Below, piece by piece: positions 12,801 through 21,315 of a DNA stretch of 64,000 nucleotides (its first letter is position 1; the number at the start of each line of letters is the position of its first letter). The notes under the pieces were generated by a model. It was not told the origin of the DNA. It saw nothing but the letters and a program-made list of their open reading frames with translations, and did not search any database. The translations under genes were made by a program, and so were the position numbers. The stretch is from JAEUHZ01 sp964552795 (lineage in GTDB: Bacteria > Planctomycetota > UBA1135 > GCA-002686595). Where the stretch lies: contig CAZKIO010000001.1 of the NCBI GenBank assembly GCA_964552795.1, forward strand, positions 124,001 through 188,000. Reading direction: 5' to 3'.

Positions 12801-13529
12801 ATGATCCAACGCATCCGAATCATCTGGCCGGCCGGCGCCGCAGCGATCGCGCTCGCCGCGACGCTCGCCCTGTCCTCCGCCGCGCGTCCCGCGCAGCCCT
12901 CCGCGTGCGGCGACGAGATCCCGCTCGACGTCGCCCGGATCTACTGGGAGTACAACTCCTCGGACAACGACCTCGGCGTGCACGTCGTTCTCGACGGCGA
13001 GCACTGGACGCGCATCCGGATCGAGAACCCGCTGGAGCGCGTGATCTTCGACGTGCGGGGCCGCGGTCCCTACGCCGAGCTGGGCCTGACCGAGCTGTTC
13101 TTCGAGGGCGCCGAGCCGTCGCTGGACGAGGTTCCGCTCGCGCACCTGCTCGGGTTGTTCCCCGAGGGCGTCTACGAGTTCTCGGGCCGCAACGTCGACG
13201 GCGACGAGATGGAGAGCGAGGCCTGGTTCAGCCACGCGATCCCCGACGGGCCCGAGGTCTTCGCGCACCAGGGCGCGAGCGACTTCCTGTCCATCAGTTG
13301 GAGCCCGGTGACGACCACGCCGCCGGGCTTCCCGGCGCGACCGATCGACGTCGTCGGCTACCAGGTGATCGTCGAATCGTTCCAGGTCACCGTGCCCACG
13401 TCGGTGCTGTCGGTGACGGTCCCGCCCGAGTTCGTGGCCACGCTGGAACCGGGTCGGCACGAGTTCGAGGTGCTCGCGATCGACGCCAGCGGCAACCAGA
13501 CGATCAAGTCGGGCGAATTCCGGCGCTGA
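12801..13529 (+). CDS. Secreted protein with a fibronectin-III-like C-terminal domain
   Basis: 242 residues. The ATG at 12801 follows GAGGAG and gives a clean signal peptide (about 1-33). The C-terminal half (ISWSPVTTTPP...GYQVIVES, later EFEVLAIDASGNQT) has the strand pattern of a fibronectin type III domain. The N-terminal half is acidic with no recognised domain. A GTG start at 12774 exists but would place charged residues before the signal. Function unknown; likely exported. Confidence 0.7.
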   Translation: MIQRIRIIWPAGAAAIALAATLALSSAARPAQPSACGDEIPLDVARIYWEYNSSDNDLGVHVVLDGEHWTRIRIENPLERVIFDVRGRGPYAELGLTELFFEGAEPSLDEVPLAHLLGLFPEGVYEFSGRNVDGDEMESEAWFSHAIPDGPEVFAHQGASDFLSISWSPVTTTPPGFPARPIDVVGYQVIVESFQVTVPTSVLSVTVPPEFVATLEPGRHEFEVLAIDASGNQTIKSGEFRR

Positions 13530-13608
13530 GCTACCGTGCCGGGGCGGGGGGGCGGGAAGATCAGGGGGTCGCGGAGCCCTGGCGGCGCCGCGCCGAGAAG
13601 TCCGCCCC

Positions 13609-14913
13609 ATGCACCGCCTTTCCCTGCTGATCGCGCCGAGCGTGCTGGCCGTGCTGTGCGCACCCGTACGCGCCGGCAACGTGCTGGTCGTCGGACCCGG
13701 CCCGCAGCAGTTGGCCGAGATCCAGGCCGCGGTCGACGCCGCGCTCGACGACGACGTGATCCTGGTCCGGTCGGGGACCTACCAGTCGTTCGTCGTCGCG
13801 AACAAGGCGCTCACGATCGCGGCCGACGTCGGGCAGACCGTGAACGTCCAAGGCGCCATCCGCGCGCGCGGCCTCACGGCGGATCGCACGCTGGTGCTCT
13901 CCGGCCTGCGCGCCACCGGGCAGGTCAACGGGAACCCCGTCGAGGGCAACGGGCTGTTCCTCAAGAACTGCGCGGGCCTCGTGCGCGTGCAGGGCTGCGT
14001 GCTCACGGCCTGGAGCGGCGCGGGCGCGCCCTGCGGCACGCCCGTGCGGCACGGCGCGGAGATCGAGGGCTGCGCGGGGGTTTCGTTCGTCGGTTGCACG
14101 CTCGCGGGCACGACGAACACGGGGCTCGACTCCACCCCCGGGGGATGGGTTCGCGAAGGCCACGGCCTGGTCGCGACCGACTCGTCCGTCAGCGTGCACG
14201 ACAGCGCTCTGTCGGGCGGCCGGGGCGCGCTCTTCTGCGGCGGTCTCTACGCCGGCTACGACGCGGCGGGCGGAGGCCACGGCGCCGTGCTGCACGGCTC
14301 GGAGCTGTTCGTGTCGGGCTCGACCGTGCGCGGCGGCGACGGCGGCAACGCCAGCCTGCCGCAGGCCCTGGCGGGTGCGGGCGGAGCGGGCCTCGTGCTC
14401 TCGGACGCGCTCTGTGTCGCACGCCGGCTGCAGAGCACGATCCTGGGCGGGAACGGCGGCACCAACCACTCGGGCTGCGGCTTGTGCGGTACCTGCTGCG
14501 ACGGCGTGAACGGCGTGCCGACCCAGGTCGCGACGGGCGCCGTCCTGCAGAGCCTCGCCGGCACGCGCCGCGCGCTCGGCGGGCCGTACGTCGCGCGCGA
14601 GTTGACCACCATCGACCTCACGGTGCAGGGCGTGTCCGGTGATCTCGCCAGCGTCGCGATCCGCCGTGCCGCCGGCTTCGCGTTCGATCCGGTGCAGAGC
14701 GGCGTGGTGCTCACCGGCGGCCCGGCGCCGCCGCGGTACCGGATCCTGGGCACGCTCGCCGGCGCCGCGCTCGTCGCGCCGCTGCCGCTCACGGCCGTGC
14801 CGGGCACGAGCCCCGGGCAACGGTACTTCCTCCAGAGCCTGCACATCGACGCGGGCGGTCAGCGCTGGCTGGGAAGCCCGCTCACGCTGACGGTTCTCGA
14901 CTCGGCCTACTGA
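13609..14913 (+). CDS. Secreted beta-helix protein
   Basis: 434 residues with a signal peptide (about 1-22). The start of the mature protein (QQLAEIQAAVDAALDDDVILVRSGTY split over two strands, then LTIAADV) is the typical opening of planctomycete right-handed beta-helix proteins. Later turns include LVLSGLRATG, FLKNCAGLVRVQGC, EIEGCAGVSFVGC and ELFVSGSTVRGG. The C-terminal ~70 residues form a separate beta domain. Probably extracellular; substrate unknown. Confidence 0.75.
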   Translation: MHRLSLLIAPSVLAVLCAPVRAGNVLVVGPGPQQLAEIQAAVDAALDDDVILVRSGTYQSFVVANKALTIAADVGQTVNVQGAIRARGLTADRTLVLSGLRATGQVNGNPVEGNGLFLKNCAGLVRVQGCVLTAWSGAGAPCGTPVRHGAEIEGCAGVSFVGCTLAGTTNTGLDSTPGGWVREGHGLVATDSSVSVHDSALSGGRGALFCGGLYAGYDAAGGGHGAVLHGSELFVSGSTVRGGDGGNASLPQALAGAGGAGLVLSDALCVARRLQSTILGGNGGTNHSGCGLCGTCCDGVNGVPTQVATGAVLQSLAGTRRALGGPYVARELTTIDLTVQGVSGDLASVAIRRAAGFAFDPVQSGVVLTGGPAPPRYRILGTLAGAALVAPLPLTAVPGTSPGQRYFLQSLHIDAGGQRWLGSPLTLTVLDSAY

Positions 14914-14948
14914 ATTCGCATCCGCACGCAAGACGGGGAGACACACTC

Positions 14949-15317
14949 ATGGGGGTCCGGCTGTCGATCGACTGCGGATGCGAGGAAGCGCACCACTCGT
15001 GCGAATTCGGCGACGAGGAGTTGGAGTTGTGGCTCGACAACGGCGGCGCGCTGAAGCGGCTGGGCCTCGCAACGCTGCCGGACGTGGGCGAGATGGTCGA
15101 GGAGAGCGACGACTGGATGCTGCTCGAGATCGAACCCGACGCGTTCCTCGCGTGGCTCGACGCTCTGGGCGCGCAGAGGACCGCGGTGCAGACCGCGTTC
15201 CGGTCCGCGGGCAGGCGCTGGAGCGGGGCGTACTTCTGGAGCCAGGAAGCGGCCTTGCGGGAGCTCGCCGCCCACTGCGCGCGCGAGAGAACGCCCGTCG
15301 CGGCGTCGATCGGCTGA
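14949..15317 (+). CDS. Hypothetical acidic protein
   Basis: 122 residues, no signal peptide, no membrane segment and no recognised domain. Cysteines cluster at residues 9 and 11 and at 18. It lies 35 bases after the beta-helix gene, preceded by 'gggga' near 14935. Coding is supported by composition and by the lack of a better frame in the interval. Confidence 0.55.
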   Translation: MGVRLSIDCGCEEAHHSCEFGDEELELWLDNGGALKRLGLATLPDVGEMVEESDDWMLLEIEPDAFLAWLDALGAQRTAVQTAFRSAGRRWSGAYFWSQEAALRELAAHCARERTPVAASIG

Positions 15318-15338
15318 ACGCCCCGCGCGCCCGCGACG

Positions 15339-15905
15339 TCAAGGCGCCCAGGAGATGAGCACGCCGTTCGTCATGTTGAACGTCGACGGCGTGCAGAACG
15401 CGGCGGCATTGCGGTACCAGCACTGGTAGGCGCGCGTGACCGGCGCCGGCAGCGGCGTGTTCAGGAACCCCTGCAGCGAGATCGCCGGGCCCGGCGTCCC
15501 GCCGACGAACGACGCGCCCGCCACGTTCACGCGCGTGCCGAGCTGCACCTGGAACGGGTTGTTGACGCAGCGGATGCCGTCGCCGAACGGCACCGGTGCC
15601 ACGCTCGATCCCTGGAAGTAGATGCACGTCGAGTTGGGCATGCCCGAGCCGGCCAGCGTCATCCGGTTGTTGCCCGAGATGTCCGCCGCGACGCTGGGCA
15701 AGGCGCCCATGCCGAACGCGGTCAGGACGCCGGGCGAGCCGAGCGAGTTGAGGCACCCGCCGGTGCTCGGAGCGCTGAAGTTCGCGCAGGGGCACGGACC
15801 GCTCGTGCCGTCGCCGAAGCAGAACGGCACGACCTGGGCGCGCGCGGCGAGAGAGGAGCCGACAGAGGCGAACGAGACGAGGGCGAGGGTCTTCAGCAGC
15901 TTCAT
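15339..15905 (-). CDS. Small secreted protein of the CFGDG/CPC planctomycete family
   Basis: 188 residues with a signal peptide (ending AARAQ). The layout is the same as in the paralogue at 8674: FCFGDG...CPCAN, GCLNSLG, PFGDGIRC, then TRAYQCWYRN and C..STFNMTNGVLISWAP at the end. The ATG at 15905 gives the signal peptide; longer frames upstream are not protein-like. Probably secreted; function unknown. Confidence 0.75.
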   Translation of the reverse strand: MKLLKTLALVSFASVGSSLAARAQVVPFCFGDGTSGPCPCANFSAPSTGGCLNSLGSPGVLTAFGMGALPSVAADISGNNRMTLAGSGMPNSTCIYFQGSSVAPVPFGDGIRCVNNPFQVQLGTRVNVAGASFVGGTPGPAISLQGFLNTPLPAPVTRAYQCWYRNAAAFCTPSTFNMTNGVLISWAP

Positions 15906-16042
15906 GGGGGTGGCCTGAGGCAGAGGGGTTGGACGGCGGCCGCGCGTCGAGCGCGCGCACGCCCTCTCCATGCGCTCCCGCCCCGCCGCGTGGACATCTT
16001 TCTCGCCGCGGCCCGCGCCGGGCCCCAGGGCGGCCTCCGGAC

Positions 16043-16447
16043 CTAGGGCCTTGCGTCGTTCGTGGGCGGGCTGCGCGGCTCCCACAGCTCGACCTTGTTG
16101 CCGTCGGGGTCCAAGACCCAGGCGAACAGGCCGTTCTCGTGCGATTCCGGGCCCTTCACGACCTCGATGCCGTTCTTCGCGAGCTGCGCGAGCAGCGCCG
16201 TCAGGTCGTCGACGCGGTAGTTGATCATGAAGGCGGAGGCGCTCGGGCTGAACCACTTCGTCTCGTGCTCGGCGACGTGCCAGACGGTGAGACCGCGGTC
16301 CTCCGCGCGGTCCTCCGGCCACCTCAGGATCGCGCCGCCCCAGGGCTCGAGGACGAGGCCCAGGTTGTCGCGGTACCAGGCGGCAAGGCGCTTGTGGTCC
16401 GACGTCGACTTGAAGAACACGCCACCGATCCCGGTCACCCGCGCCAT
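16043..16447 (-). CDS. VOC (glyoxalase/bleomycin-resistance) family protein
   Basis: 134 residues with the paired beta-alpha-beta-beta-beta units of vicinal-oxygen-chelate proteins: an opening GIGGVFFKSTSD, then LAAWYRDNLGLVLEPWGG, the second unit from FMINYRVDDL, and the closing FAWVLDPDGNKVELWEP. This closing strand supplies the usual metal-binding Glu. Substrate unknown. The ATG at 16447 has GGAGG-like bases just upstream on its strand. It is the last gene before the left attachment repeat. Confidence 0.85.
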   Translation of the reverse strand: MARVTGIGGVFFKSTSDHKRLAAWYRDNLGLVLEPWGGAILRWPEDRAEDRGLTVWHVAEHETKWFSPSASAFMINYRVDDLTALLAQLAKNGIEVVKGPESHENGLFAWVLDPDGNKVELWEPRSPPTNDARP

Positions 16448-16542
16448 GAGAGCCTCCTTCTCGATGCGGGAGTGTCGCATGCGGGCCCGCCGACTCCCCG
16501 GGTGGGGCCCATCCGGGATCGCAGCGCTGCCCCGGCCCCGGA

Positions 16543-16593
16543 AGGGTGGTACGCCCGACAGGATTCGAACCTGTGGCCTGCGGCTCCGGAAGC
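16543..16593 (-). repeat. Left attachment core (tRNA-Arg 3' half)
   Basis: 51 bp identical to 35187-35237. Read on the minus strand it gives anticodon-loop bases CTTCCGGA, the 3' anticodon stem, the variable region, the TTCGAAT loop with a 5-bp CCTGT/ACAGG stem, the acceptor strand CGGGCGT and ACCA. The 5' half of a tRNA is missing, so this is an attachment remnant and not a working tRNA. Confidence 0.85.
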
Positions 16594-16675
16594 TGACGGG
16601 CGTCGGCCAGAAGTGTCGTGTGGGACGATATTTACGGCGTCGCGCACGAGCGTTTGCACTCGATGTTGCACGGGA
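16594..16675. promoter_or_regulatory. Left-end arm (P' arm) of the integrative element
   Basis: About 80 bp that align without gaps to 35238-35319, beside the other core copy. Both contain two TTTGCA-like words 12 bp apart (16652 and 16664 here), starting 59 bases from the core. The shared position suggests an integrase arm-binding site. Confidence 0.6.
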
Positions 16676-16904
16676 GCCGCGGTCGCAGGTCTGCCTCCGC
16701 TGCGTCTCGTGCCGTGTCCACGAACCTGCGAGTTCCTTGAAGGGTCCTTGCGGCCCGGGCACAGCGCCAAGCCCGACCGCGATCTCCGCCGACGAATCAG
16801 TCCAACACGCTCGCCCCGCCGCGGGTGCGGCTGACCTGCGAGAGTCCAAGGGACCGCGCAACGGACCGGCCGCGCAGGTGCGATGGTAGGCTCGCGAACG
16901 CCCC
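16676..16904. other. Non-coding left end of the element
   Basis: The remaining part of the 457-base gap between the VOC gene and the DprA-like gene. No gene-like frame is seen. The promoter of the DprA operon should lie here, but no convincing promoter boxes were recognised. Confidence 0.35.
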
Positions 16905-17585
16905 ATGCCCGCCACGCTCACCCCCGACGACATCCTTGGCCCCCTCGATGAGGTGACCCGCAAGCACGCGCCCGCGCGCCTGTTCGCCGAAGGCAACGTC
17001 GATCTCCTGCGTACCACGGTGCGGGTCTCCGTCGTCGGATCCAGGTCGGCCACGGAAGTCGCGATCCGGCGGGCGGTTCGCCTCACGACGGAACTCGTCA
17101 ATCAGGGCGTCGTGGTCGTGAGCGGCCTGGCGAAGGGCATCGATCACGCCGCACACACCGTGGCCATGCAGCGTGGCGGGCGGACGATCGCCGTCATCGC
17201 GACGCCGCTCGACCGCGCGTATCCCACGGAGCACACCGAGCTCCAGGCGGAGATCGGCCGCACGCACCTGGTCGTGAGCCAGTTCGCGCCGGGCGAGGTC
17301 GTCGGCAAGTGGTGCTTCCCCGCGCGCAACCGGACCATGGCGCTGCTGAGCCACGCGACGGTGATCGTGCAGGCCAGCGACGACAGCGGCACGCTGCACC
17401 AGGGCTGGGAGGCGATCCGGTTGGGGCGACCGCTCTTCTTCATGCAGGCGCTCCTGGAGGACGGGAACCTGACCTGGCCACGCAAGCTGATGGACTACGG
17501 CGCGCGCCCGCTGAGCTCCGTGGAGGAATTGCTGGAAGAGCTTCCGTCGCCAGAGCTGGTCACCCGCGGCCTTGGCGATCTCTGA
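16905..17585 (+). CDS. DprA-like (SLOG-fold) DNA-processing protein
   Basis: 226 residues carrying only the Rossmann-like DprA core. Visible motifs: VVGSRSAT, the phosphate-binding VVSGLAKGIDHAAH, FPARNRTMALLSHATVIVQA and SGTLHQGWEAIRLGRP. Chromosomal DprA proteins are longer and load RecA on incoming single-stranded DNA; this short form lacks their extra domains. Its stop codon overlaps the frame of a phosphoribosyltransferase, so the two should be one operon. In mobile elements this pairing may act in nucleotide- or DNA-related defence, which is an inference. Confidence 0.85.
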   Translation: MPATLTPDDILGPLDEVTRKHAPARLFAEGNVDLLRTTVRVSVVGSRSATEVAIRRAVRLTTELVNQGVVVVSGLAKGIDHAAHTVAMQRGGRTIAVIATPLDRAYPTEHTELQAEIGRTHLVVSQFAPGEVVGKWCFPARNRTMALLSHATVIVQASDDSGTLHQGWEAIRLGRPLFFMQALLEDGNLTWPRKLMDYGARPLSSVEELLEELPSPELVTRGLGDL

Positions 17586-17745
17586 GCTGCGTTTCGAGTC
17601 GTATCTCAGCTACTGCCCACGCGGGCGCTGGCCGCCGGATCCGTCGGCGAGCATGCGCCGCTCGGTGGACTGGATGCGGGCCATCAAGGATGGGCTGCCG
17701 GACCCCAGGCGCAGGCGCGATCCGTCCGACGTCATCGCGGAGTAG
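17572..17745 (+). pseudogene. N-terminal part of the phosphoribosyltransferase, cut off by an in-frame TAG
   Basis: Frame-3-type reading from TTG 17572, overlapping the end of the DprA-like gene by 14 bases, gives a protein-like stretch with SYLSYCPRGRW, WMRAIKDGLPDP and DPSDVIAE, then TAG at 17743-17745. The very next codon is the ATG of the downstream PRTase frame. Full-length relatives, as remembered, have a similar 'F.SYL.Y.PRG' start and an 'IK' motif before the LVPVPRS strand. A nonsense mutation or a base error is therefore likely. Confidence 0.6.
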
Positions 17746-18240
17746 ATGCGCCGTGATGGCGCGACGAGCGCGGTCGGAGAGGTGATCCTGCTGGGAGCAC
17801 CTCCAATCCTCGTCCCCGTGCCGAGGAGTGCGCTGGCCTCCCGGGAACCATTCCACTGGCCAGCCCGCGAGATTGCCCGCGCGCTCGTGCGACATGGCTT
17901 CGCACGCGAAGTCATTGAGCTTCTGCGGCGCAGGATCCCGGTCCCGAAGGCCGCGACCGGAGGTCCACGCGACGCGGAGTTGCACCGCACGACGTTGGAG
18001 GTCACAGGAGGCTTGCCTCCCTCTCATCCGATCGTGCTCGTGGACGATGTCATCACTTCAGGCGCAACCGTGATGGGCGCGGCGCTCTGTCTTCGCGATG
18101 CGTTCGCGGGACTGGAGGATGTACGGGCTTTCGCCGCCCTTCGAACGATCAGCGACCCCGCCGAGTTCGAAGACATCCGTGCTCCCGTGGCCGGATCCGT
18201 GCGGTTGCTGGCAGACGGGACCTGCCGACGTCGACCCTGA
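17746..18240 (+). CDS. Phosphoribosyltransferase (ComF-like type I PRTase), core part
   Basis: 164 residues. The PRPP-binding loop is clear at IVLVDDVITSGAT, preceded by ILVPVPRSA and a helical hood with FHWPAREIARALVRHG. In this fold the two Asp of the VDDV motif contact the ribose of PRPP. Relatives next to DprA genes are often annotated as amidophosphoribosyltransferases, but no glutaminase domain is present. The frame continues upstream to 17572 through a single TAG, so the true protein probably had ~58 more residues. Confidence 0.75.
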   Translation: MRRDGATSAVGEVILLGAPPILVPVPRSALASREPFHWPAREIARALVRHGFAREVIELLRRRIPVPKAATGGPRDAELHRTTLEVTGGLPPSHPIVLVDDVITSGATVMGAALCLRDAFAGLEDVRAFAALRTISDPAEFEDIRAPVAGSVRLLADGTCRRRP

Positions 18241-18475
18241 GTCGCGCCGACTGCGCTGCGCTGCCGGCATCCGGCAAATGCACCCGGATCGGCTCGGAAA
18301 CCGCCGAAACCGCCATAAGTCGGGCGTCGTGAACATCGGGCCCGTCGTCCATGAACTGTTGCTGCGCTGGCGCAAGTCTCGTCGCCGCAACGACCTCGGC
18401 AGGATCCCGACCCGGAGGAAGATCCGCTTCCAGCGCCTGCCCCGCGGCAGGCCCAAAGCTCGGACTCGGGGGACC

Positions 18476-19549
18476 ATGACCCGAACCACCCCCACGACCG
18501 TTCCCTGCCCGCGCCCGTCCTGCCCCTCGACTCGGTCCGGCGCCACCCAGCGCGTCGTGCGCCACTCGTTCCTCGAGACCAGGAAGGGGCCGGCGCAACG
18601 CTGGCGCTGCCACAATTGCGGCACGACCTTCACCGCCCGCACGGGAACGCCGTACCATCGTCTCAGGAGTTCGCCCAGCCGCTTCGACGGAGCCGTCCAA
18701 ATGAGCGTCGAGGGAGCCAGCAAGGCAACGATCGCGCGCGTGCTCGGCGTTTCACCCGCCACGGTGGGGCGCTGGATCGAGCGCGCCGCGTGCCATGCGC
18801 GCCGGTTCCATGACGTGCTGGTGCGCGACATGACGTCGAGCGAATTGCAGGCCGACGAGCTGCGCGGCTACGGACCCAGCCGCGACAAGCGGCTGTACGT
18901 GTTCAACGTGCTCGACGTGGACTCGCGCATGTGGACGAGCCAACGCGTGGGTGGCCGCACGCGGCGCAATTGTCGGCTGGTGATGCGCGACGCACGGTCA
19001 CGGATCGCGCTGGGCCAGCCGCGCGTGCTGATCGTGACGGATCATTTCCGCTACTACCGCGACGCGATCGGGAAGGCGTGGGGACCGACGTGCGTGCACG
19101 TCGAGTCCGGCAAGGTGCTGCGCGGCGGGCGCGTGATGCGGCTGTGGACGACGCTGGTGACGGGGACGAACTGGCAGCTCGAGATGGCGCGCGATCGGCT
19201 GGAGGGCGAGCCGCGCAAGATGACGACGTCGCTGGTGGAGAGGCTGAACTTGTTCCTGCGCCGCGCGGTGGCGTGCCTGCACCGCAAGACGACGAGCGTG
19301 GCGCGGTCGGCGGCGAAGATGGGGGAGTTGGTGGACCTCGCGCAGTGCTATTACAACTTCGTGAGGCCGCACGGTTCGCTGCGGTTCGGGAGGACGGTGC
19401 GGACGCCGGCGCAGCAGGCGGGGTTGGTGAGCCGCAGGTTGAGGTTCCGCGACATCTTCACCGCGTTCGGGCCGGCGGCGAGGGCGGCGTGGGTGGTGGA
19501 TGACAAGATCCGTGCCGAGCTGGGGAGGGTGTGTGTCAGCAACAGTTAA
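18476..19549 (+). CDS. IS1-like DDE transposase (fused InsA/InsB type)
   Basis: 357 residues. An N-terminal zinc finger (CPRPSC...CHNCG) is followed by a helix-turn-helix (SKATIARVLGVSPATVGRWIERA). The catalytic core has the three acidic positions: D in LQADELRG, D in LIVTDHF, and E in SLVERLNLFLRR. This is the IS1/InsAB layout in one frame. The ATG at 18476 is chosen; a basic in-frame stretch upstream to about 18330 could also be coding. Terminal inverted repeats were not identified with confidence, so the insertion's ends stay open. Confidence 0.75.
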   Translation: MTRTTPTTVPCPRPSCPSTRSGATQRVVRHSFLETRKGPAQRWRCHNCGTTFTARTGTPYHRLRSSPSRFDGAVQMSVEGASKATIARVLGVSPATVGRWIERAACHARRFHDVLVRDMTSSELQADELRGYGPSRDKRLYVFNVLDVDSRMWTSQRVGGRTRRNCRLVMRDARSRIALGQPRVLIVTDHFRYYRDAIGKAWGPTCVHVESGKVLRGGRVMRLWTTLVTGTNWQLEMARDRLEGEPRKMTTSLVERLNLFLRRAVACLHRKTTSVARSAAKMGELVDLAQCYYNFVRPHGSLRFGRTVRTPAQQAGLVSRRLRFRDIFTAFGPAARAAWVVDDKIRAELGRVCVSNS

Positions 19550-19643
19550 TGGAGGGTGTGCTGGGGAGGCTTGGCAAGTGACCCAAAGGCACTTGTCGGG
19601 ACACCGCAATCCATCACGATCAACGCAGCATGGTACTCGGCCC

Positions 19644-20195
19644 ATGTCTGGCGCTTCTCCGCCGCAGTTCACGCTAGTATCAGAGGAAGCCTACCATGAG
19701 ACGTGCCGTGGCTCCTCGGTGCAGGCCACTGCTCATTCCACACGCAATGCAAATGAAGTGTCCGCCTCGGGTGTTGTTTGGCTGGCGCTCACCGCGTGCC
19801 TCCCTCTCGTCGGAGCGTGCTCAATATTGCAGAATCAATCCTGCGTGCTTGAGCGCGCTCCTCTAATAACGGTTGTTCATCGCGACAGTGAGACTGGAGA
19901 AGGAACCTGGCGTGGGATTGAAGAAGATGGTGTTCGGAATGGACTGTGGTCGTTGACCGATGCCGGAGGAGTTCGACGTGCGCTTGGTGTCTTTGTCCGA
20001 GGGCAGCAGTCTGGGCTCTGGGTGTTCTGGGACTCCTCAGGGCAGATCAGATCGGCGGGTGAGTATCGAGAGGGGATTCGTCATGGTGTGTGGCTGGCGT
20101 GGGACCATGAAGGTCGGCATGACCCTGAAGTTGGCGGATTCTATATCGACGGCCGCAAGGCATGTGATCTCAGTTCAGGCATGGCGGGATGGTGA
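19644..20195 (+). CDS. Lipoprotein with MORN-like repeats
   Basis: 183 residues from ATG 19644. A lipobox-like LPLVGAC lies near residue 55, so the true start may be further in, for instance a GTG near 19758. The rest has short Gly-Trp repeats (GTWRGIEEDGVRNGLWSL, GQQSGLWVFWD, YREGIRHGVWLAWD) like MORN or YwqK-type repeats. It precedes a toxin-immunity pair. In the same frame, after two stop codons, the toxin frame begins, so the two may once have been one gene. Confidence 0.55.
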   Translation: MSGASPPQFTLVSEEAYHETCRGSSVQATAHSTRNANEVSASGVVWLALTACLPLVGACSILQNQSCVLERAPLITVVHRDSETGEGTWRGIEEDGVRNGLWSLTDAGGVRRALGVFVRGQQSGLWVFWDSSGQIRSAGEYREGIRHGVWLAWDHEGRHDPEVGGFYIDGRKACDLSSGMAGW

Positions 20196-20234
20196 GGGCT
20201 TGGCTGCTCTGTTCCGCTCCGGGTGCCCTGAGCG

Positions 20235-20612
20235 GTGGGTTCAGGGAAATCACGCGGTCACTGTGACGTCAGTGGGGTCGCGCCTGGTGGAAAGCCCCCA
20301 AAACCCAAGCCCAATCCGCATGCCGGTCCAGGTTCCAAGGGTGGAGACAGTCCGGCCGCCGGTGTAGGGAGGGCAAAACATAAGGAATTCGAGAAAAATC
20401 CTCCTCCTGGCGCGGAAGCCGTCCCGCGCCTACCCAGCGGGGCCATTCCCGATGCGGTTGATTGGGGCAAGGGTATCGTGTATGAATTGAAGCCCTGCTC
20501 TCCGAGTGGAGTCGACTCCGGAAGGCGACAGTTGGAGCGCTACCTTGAAGAGATCCGCAGGCTATATCCAGAGAAAGAGTGGCAGGGGCGACTTGTGCTA
20601 TACAACCCATGA
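20235..20612 (+). CDS. Nuclease toxin tip (restriction-endonuclease-fold polymorphic toxin)
   Basis: 125 residues starting with GTG. A Pro/Gly-rich N-terminal linker is followed by a C-terminal nuclease-like domain: RLPSGAIPDAVDW, then IVYELKP, then RRQLERYLEEI. The D...ExK spacing fits the restriction-endonuclease-fold toxins found at the ends of RHS and other polymorphic toxins. No delivery domain is attached here. The stop TGA (20610-20612) overlaps the ATG of the next gene, as expected for a toxin with its antidote. Confidence 0.6.
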   Translation: MGSGKSRGHCDVSGVAPGGKPPKPKPNPHAGPGSKGGDSPAAGVGRAKHKEFEKNPPPGAEAVPRLPSGAIPDAVDWGKGIVYELKPCSPSGVDSGRRQLERYLEEIRRLYPEKEWQGRLVLYNP

Positions 20613-21133
20613 CAGCTTCGCCGTATTCTAGGGTGATACGAAACGCCTTATGGGTGACTCTCAAGAGCCATGGGTTTCATCTTTTCAAGCGCGCCTGGTA
20701 TCGTCATACCAATGAGGTGATTCAGGTGGTTCACTTGGCGTGGACCCGGTTTCAGGGGCGACAGCACCCAAAGGTCGACCTTTGGATAAAGCGGAAGCCG
20801 TATCTGTGGGAGACGGCGAACGTCGAGGTTGACAGCGAGCATCCGCAGCCCCATTTGTGCCACTTCCATCTCAGCGCCCAATTCATCGACGAGCGCGCCT
20901 TCGAAATGGTGTCGCCCTACTTGCTTAATGAGCCAGATTCGGACGTTGATGAGAGCCGAGGACCAGAGGTGGTGCGGCGGTGGGTTGAGTCCGTTGTGGT
21001 TCCGTTTCTAGATCGCACGCGTACTGAGCTGGGTGTAGCCAATGAGTGGTCCGCTCGGAGGTTTGACTCTGGCTTTGTCCATCCCGTCATGGTCAGGGAG
21101 CTGAAAGAAGGCCTGTTTCTTGCGCGGGAATGA
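20609..21133 (+). CDS. DUF4304-like protein, putative immunity protein
   Basis: 174 residues from ATG 20609 (ATGA overlap with the toxin). The N-terminal pattern 'LKSHGFHLFKRAWYRHTNEVIQVVHLAWTR' (split as a helix and two strands) fits DUF4304, a family often found in toxin-immunity loci. No signal peptide or membrane segment. Overlap and order suggest that it neutralises the nuclease encoded just upstream. A GTG at 20579 in the same frame is less likely. Confidence 0.65.
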   Translation: MTASPYSRVIRNALWVTLKSHGFHLFKRAWYRHTNEVIQVVHLAWTRFQGRQHPKVDLWIKRKPYLWETANVEVDSEHPQPHLCHFHLSAQFIDERAFEMVSPYLLNEPDSDVDESRGPEVVRRWVESVVVPFLDRTRTELGVANEWSARRFDSGFVHPVMVRELKEGLFLARE

Positions 21134-21170
21134 TGAGTGATGATCCAGATGTACATAGTGGTGGTTCGGT

Positions 21171-21270
21171 GGTACGCGTCCGGCCACCCCATCTGGCGGA
21201 ACCGTAGTGTGTCCCCGATCCTCGGGGCATGATCACACCCCGCGCACGCGTCCTACACTTGAGGAAATCG
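21171..21270. repeat. Copy 1 of a ~98-bp direct repeat (att-like)
   Basis: Aligns to 22454-22550 with roughly four in five bases the same and one gap. Both begin with a GTCCGGCCACCCCA stretch that looks like the 3' end of a tRNA (acceptor strand plus A) and end with ACACTTGAGGAAAT. This copy contains a 6-bp hairpin at 21213-21227. It lies just after the DUF4304 gene. Confidence 0.7.
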
Positions 21271-21283
21271 GACTCTCCACTTC

Positions 21284-21315
21284 GATCGTCGCATTTCCGA
21301 CATAATGCGACGATC
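21284..21315. terminator. 11-bp perfect inverted repeat
   Basis: GATCGTCGCAT (21284-21294) pairs with ATGCGACGATC (21305-21315) around a 10-base loop. No T-run follows, so it may be a factor-dependent terminator or a protein-binding dyad rather than an intrinsic terminator. Confidence 0.4.

Noticed and set aside
16543..16640. A complete tRNA-Arg gene at the left repeat
   Set aside because: Only the anticodon-to-CCA half is present; the bases where the D-arm and 5' acceptor strand should be do not pair. The same holds for 35187-35260.
17743..17745. TAG as a recoded (pyrrolysine) codon
   Set aside because: No pyrrolysine genes or other support in the window; a nonsense mutation or base error is simpler.
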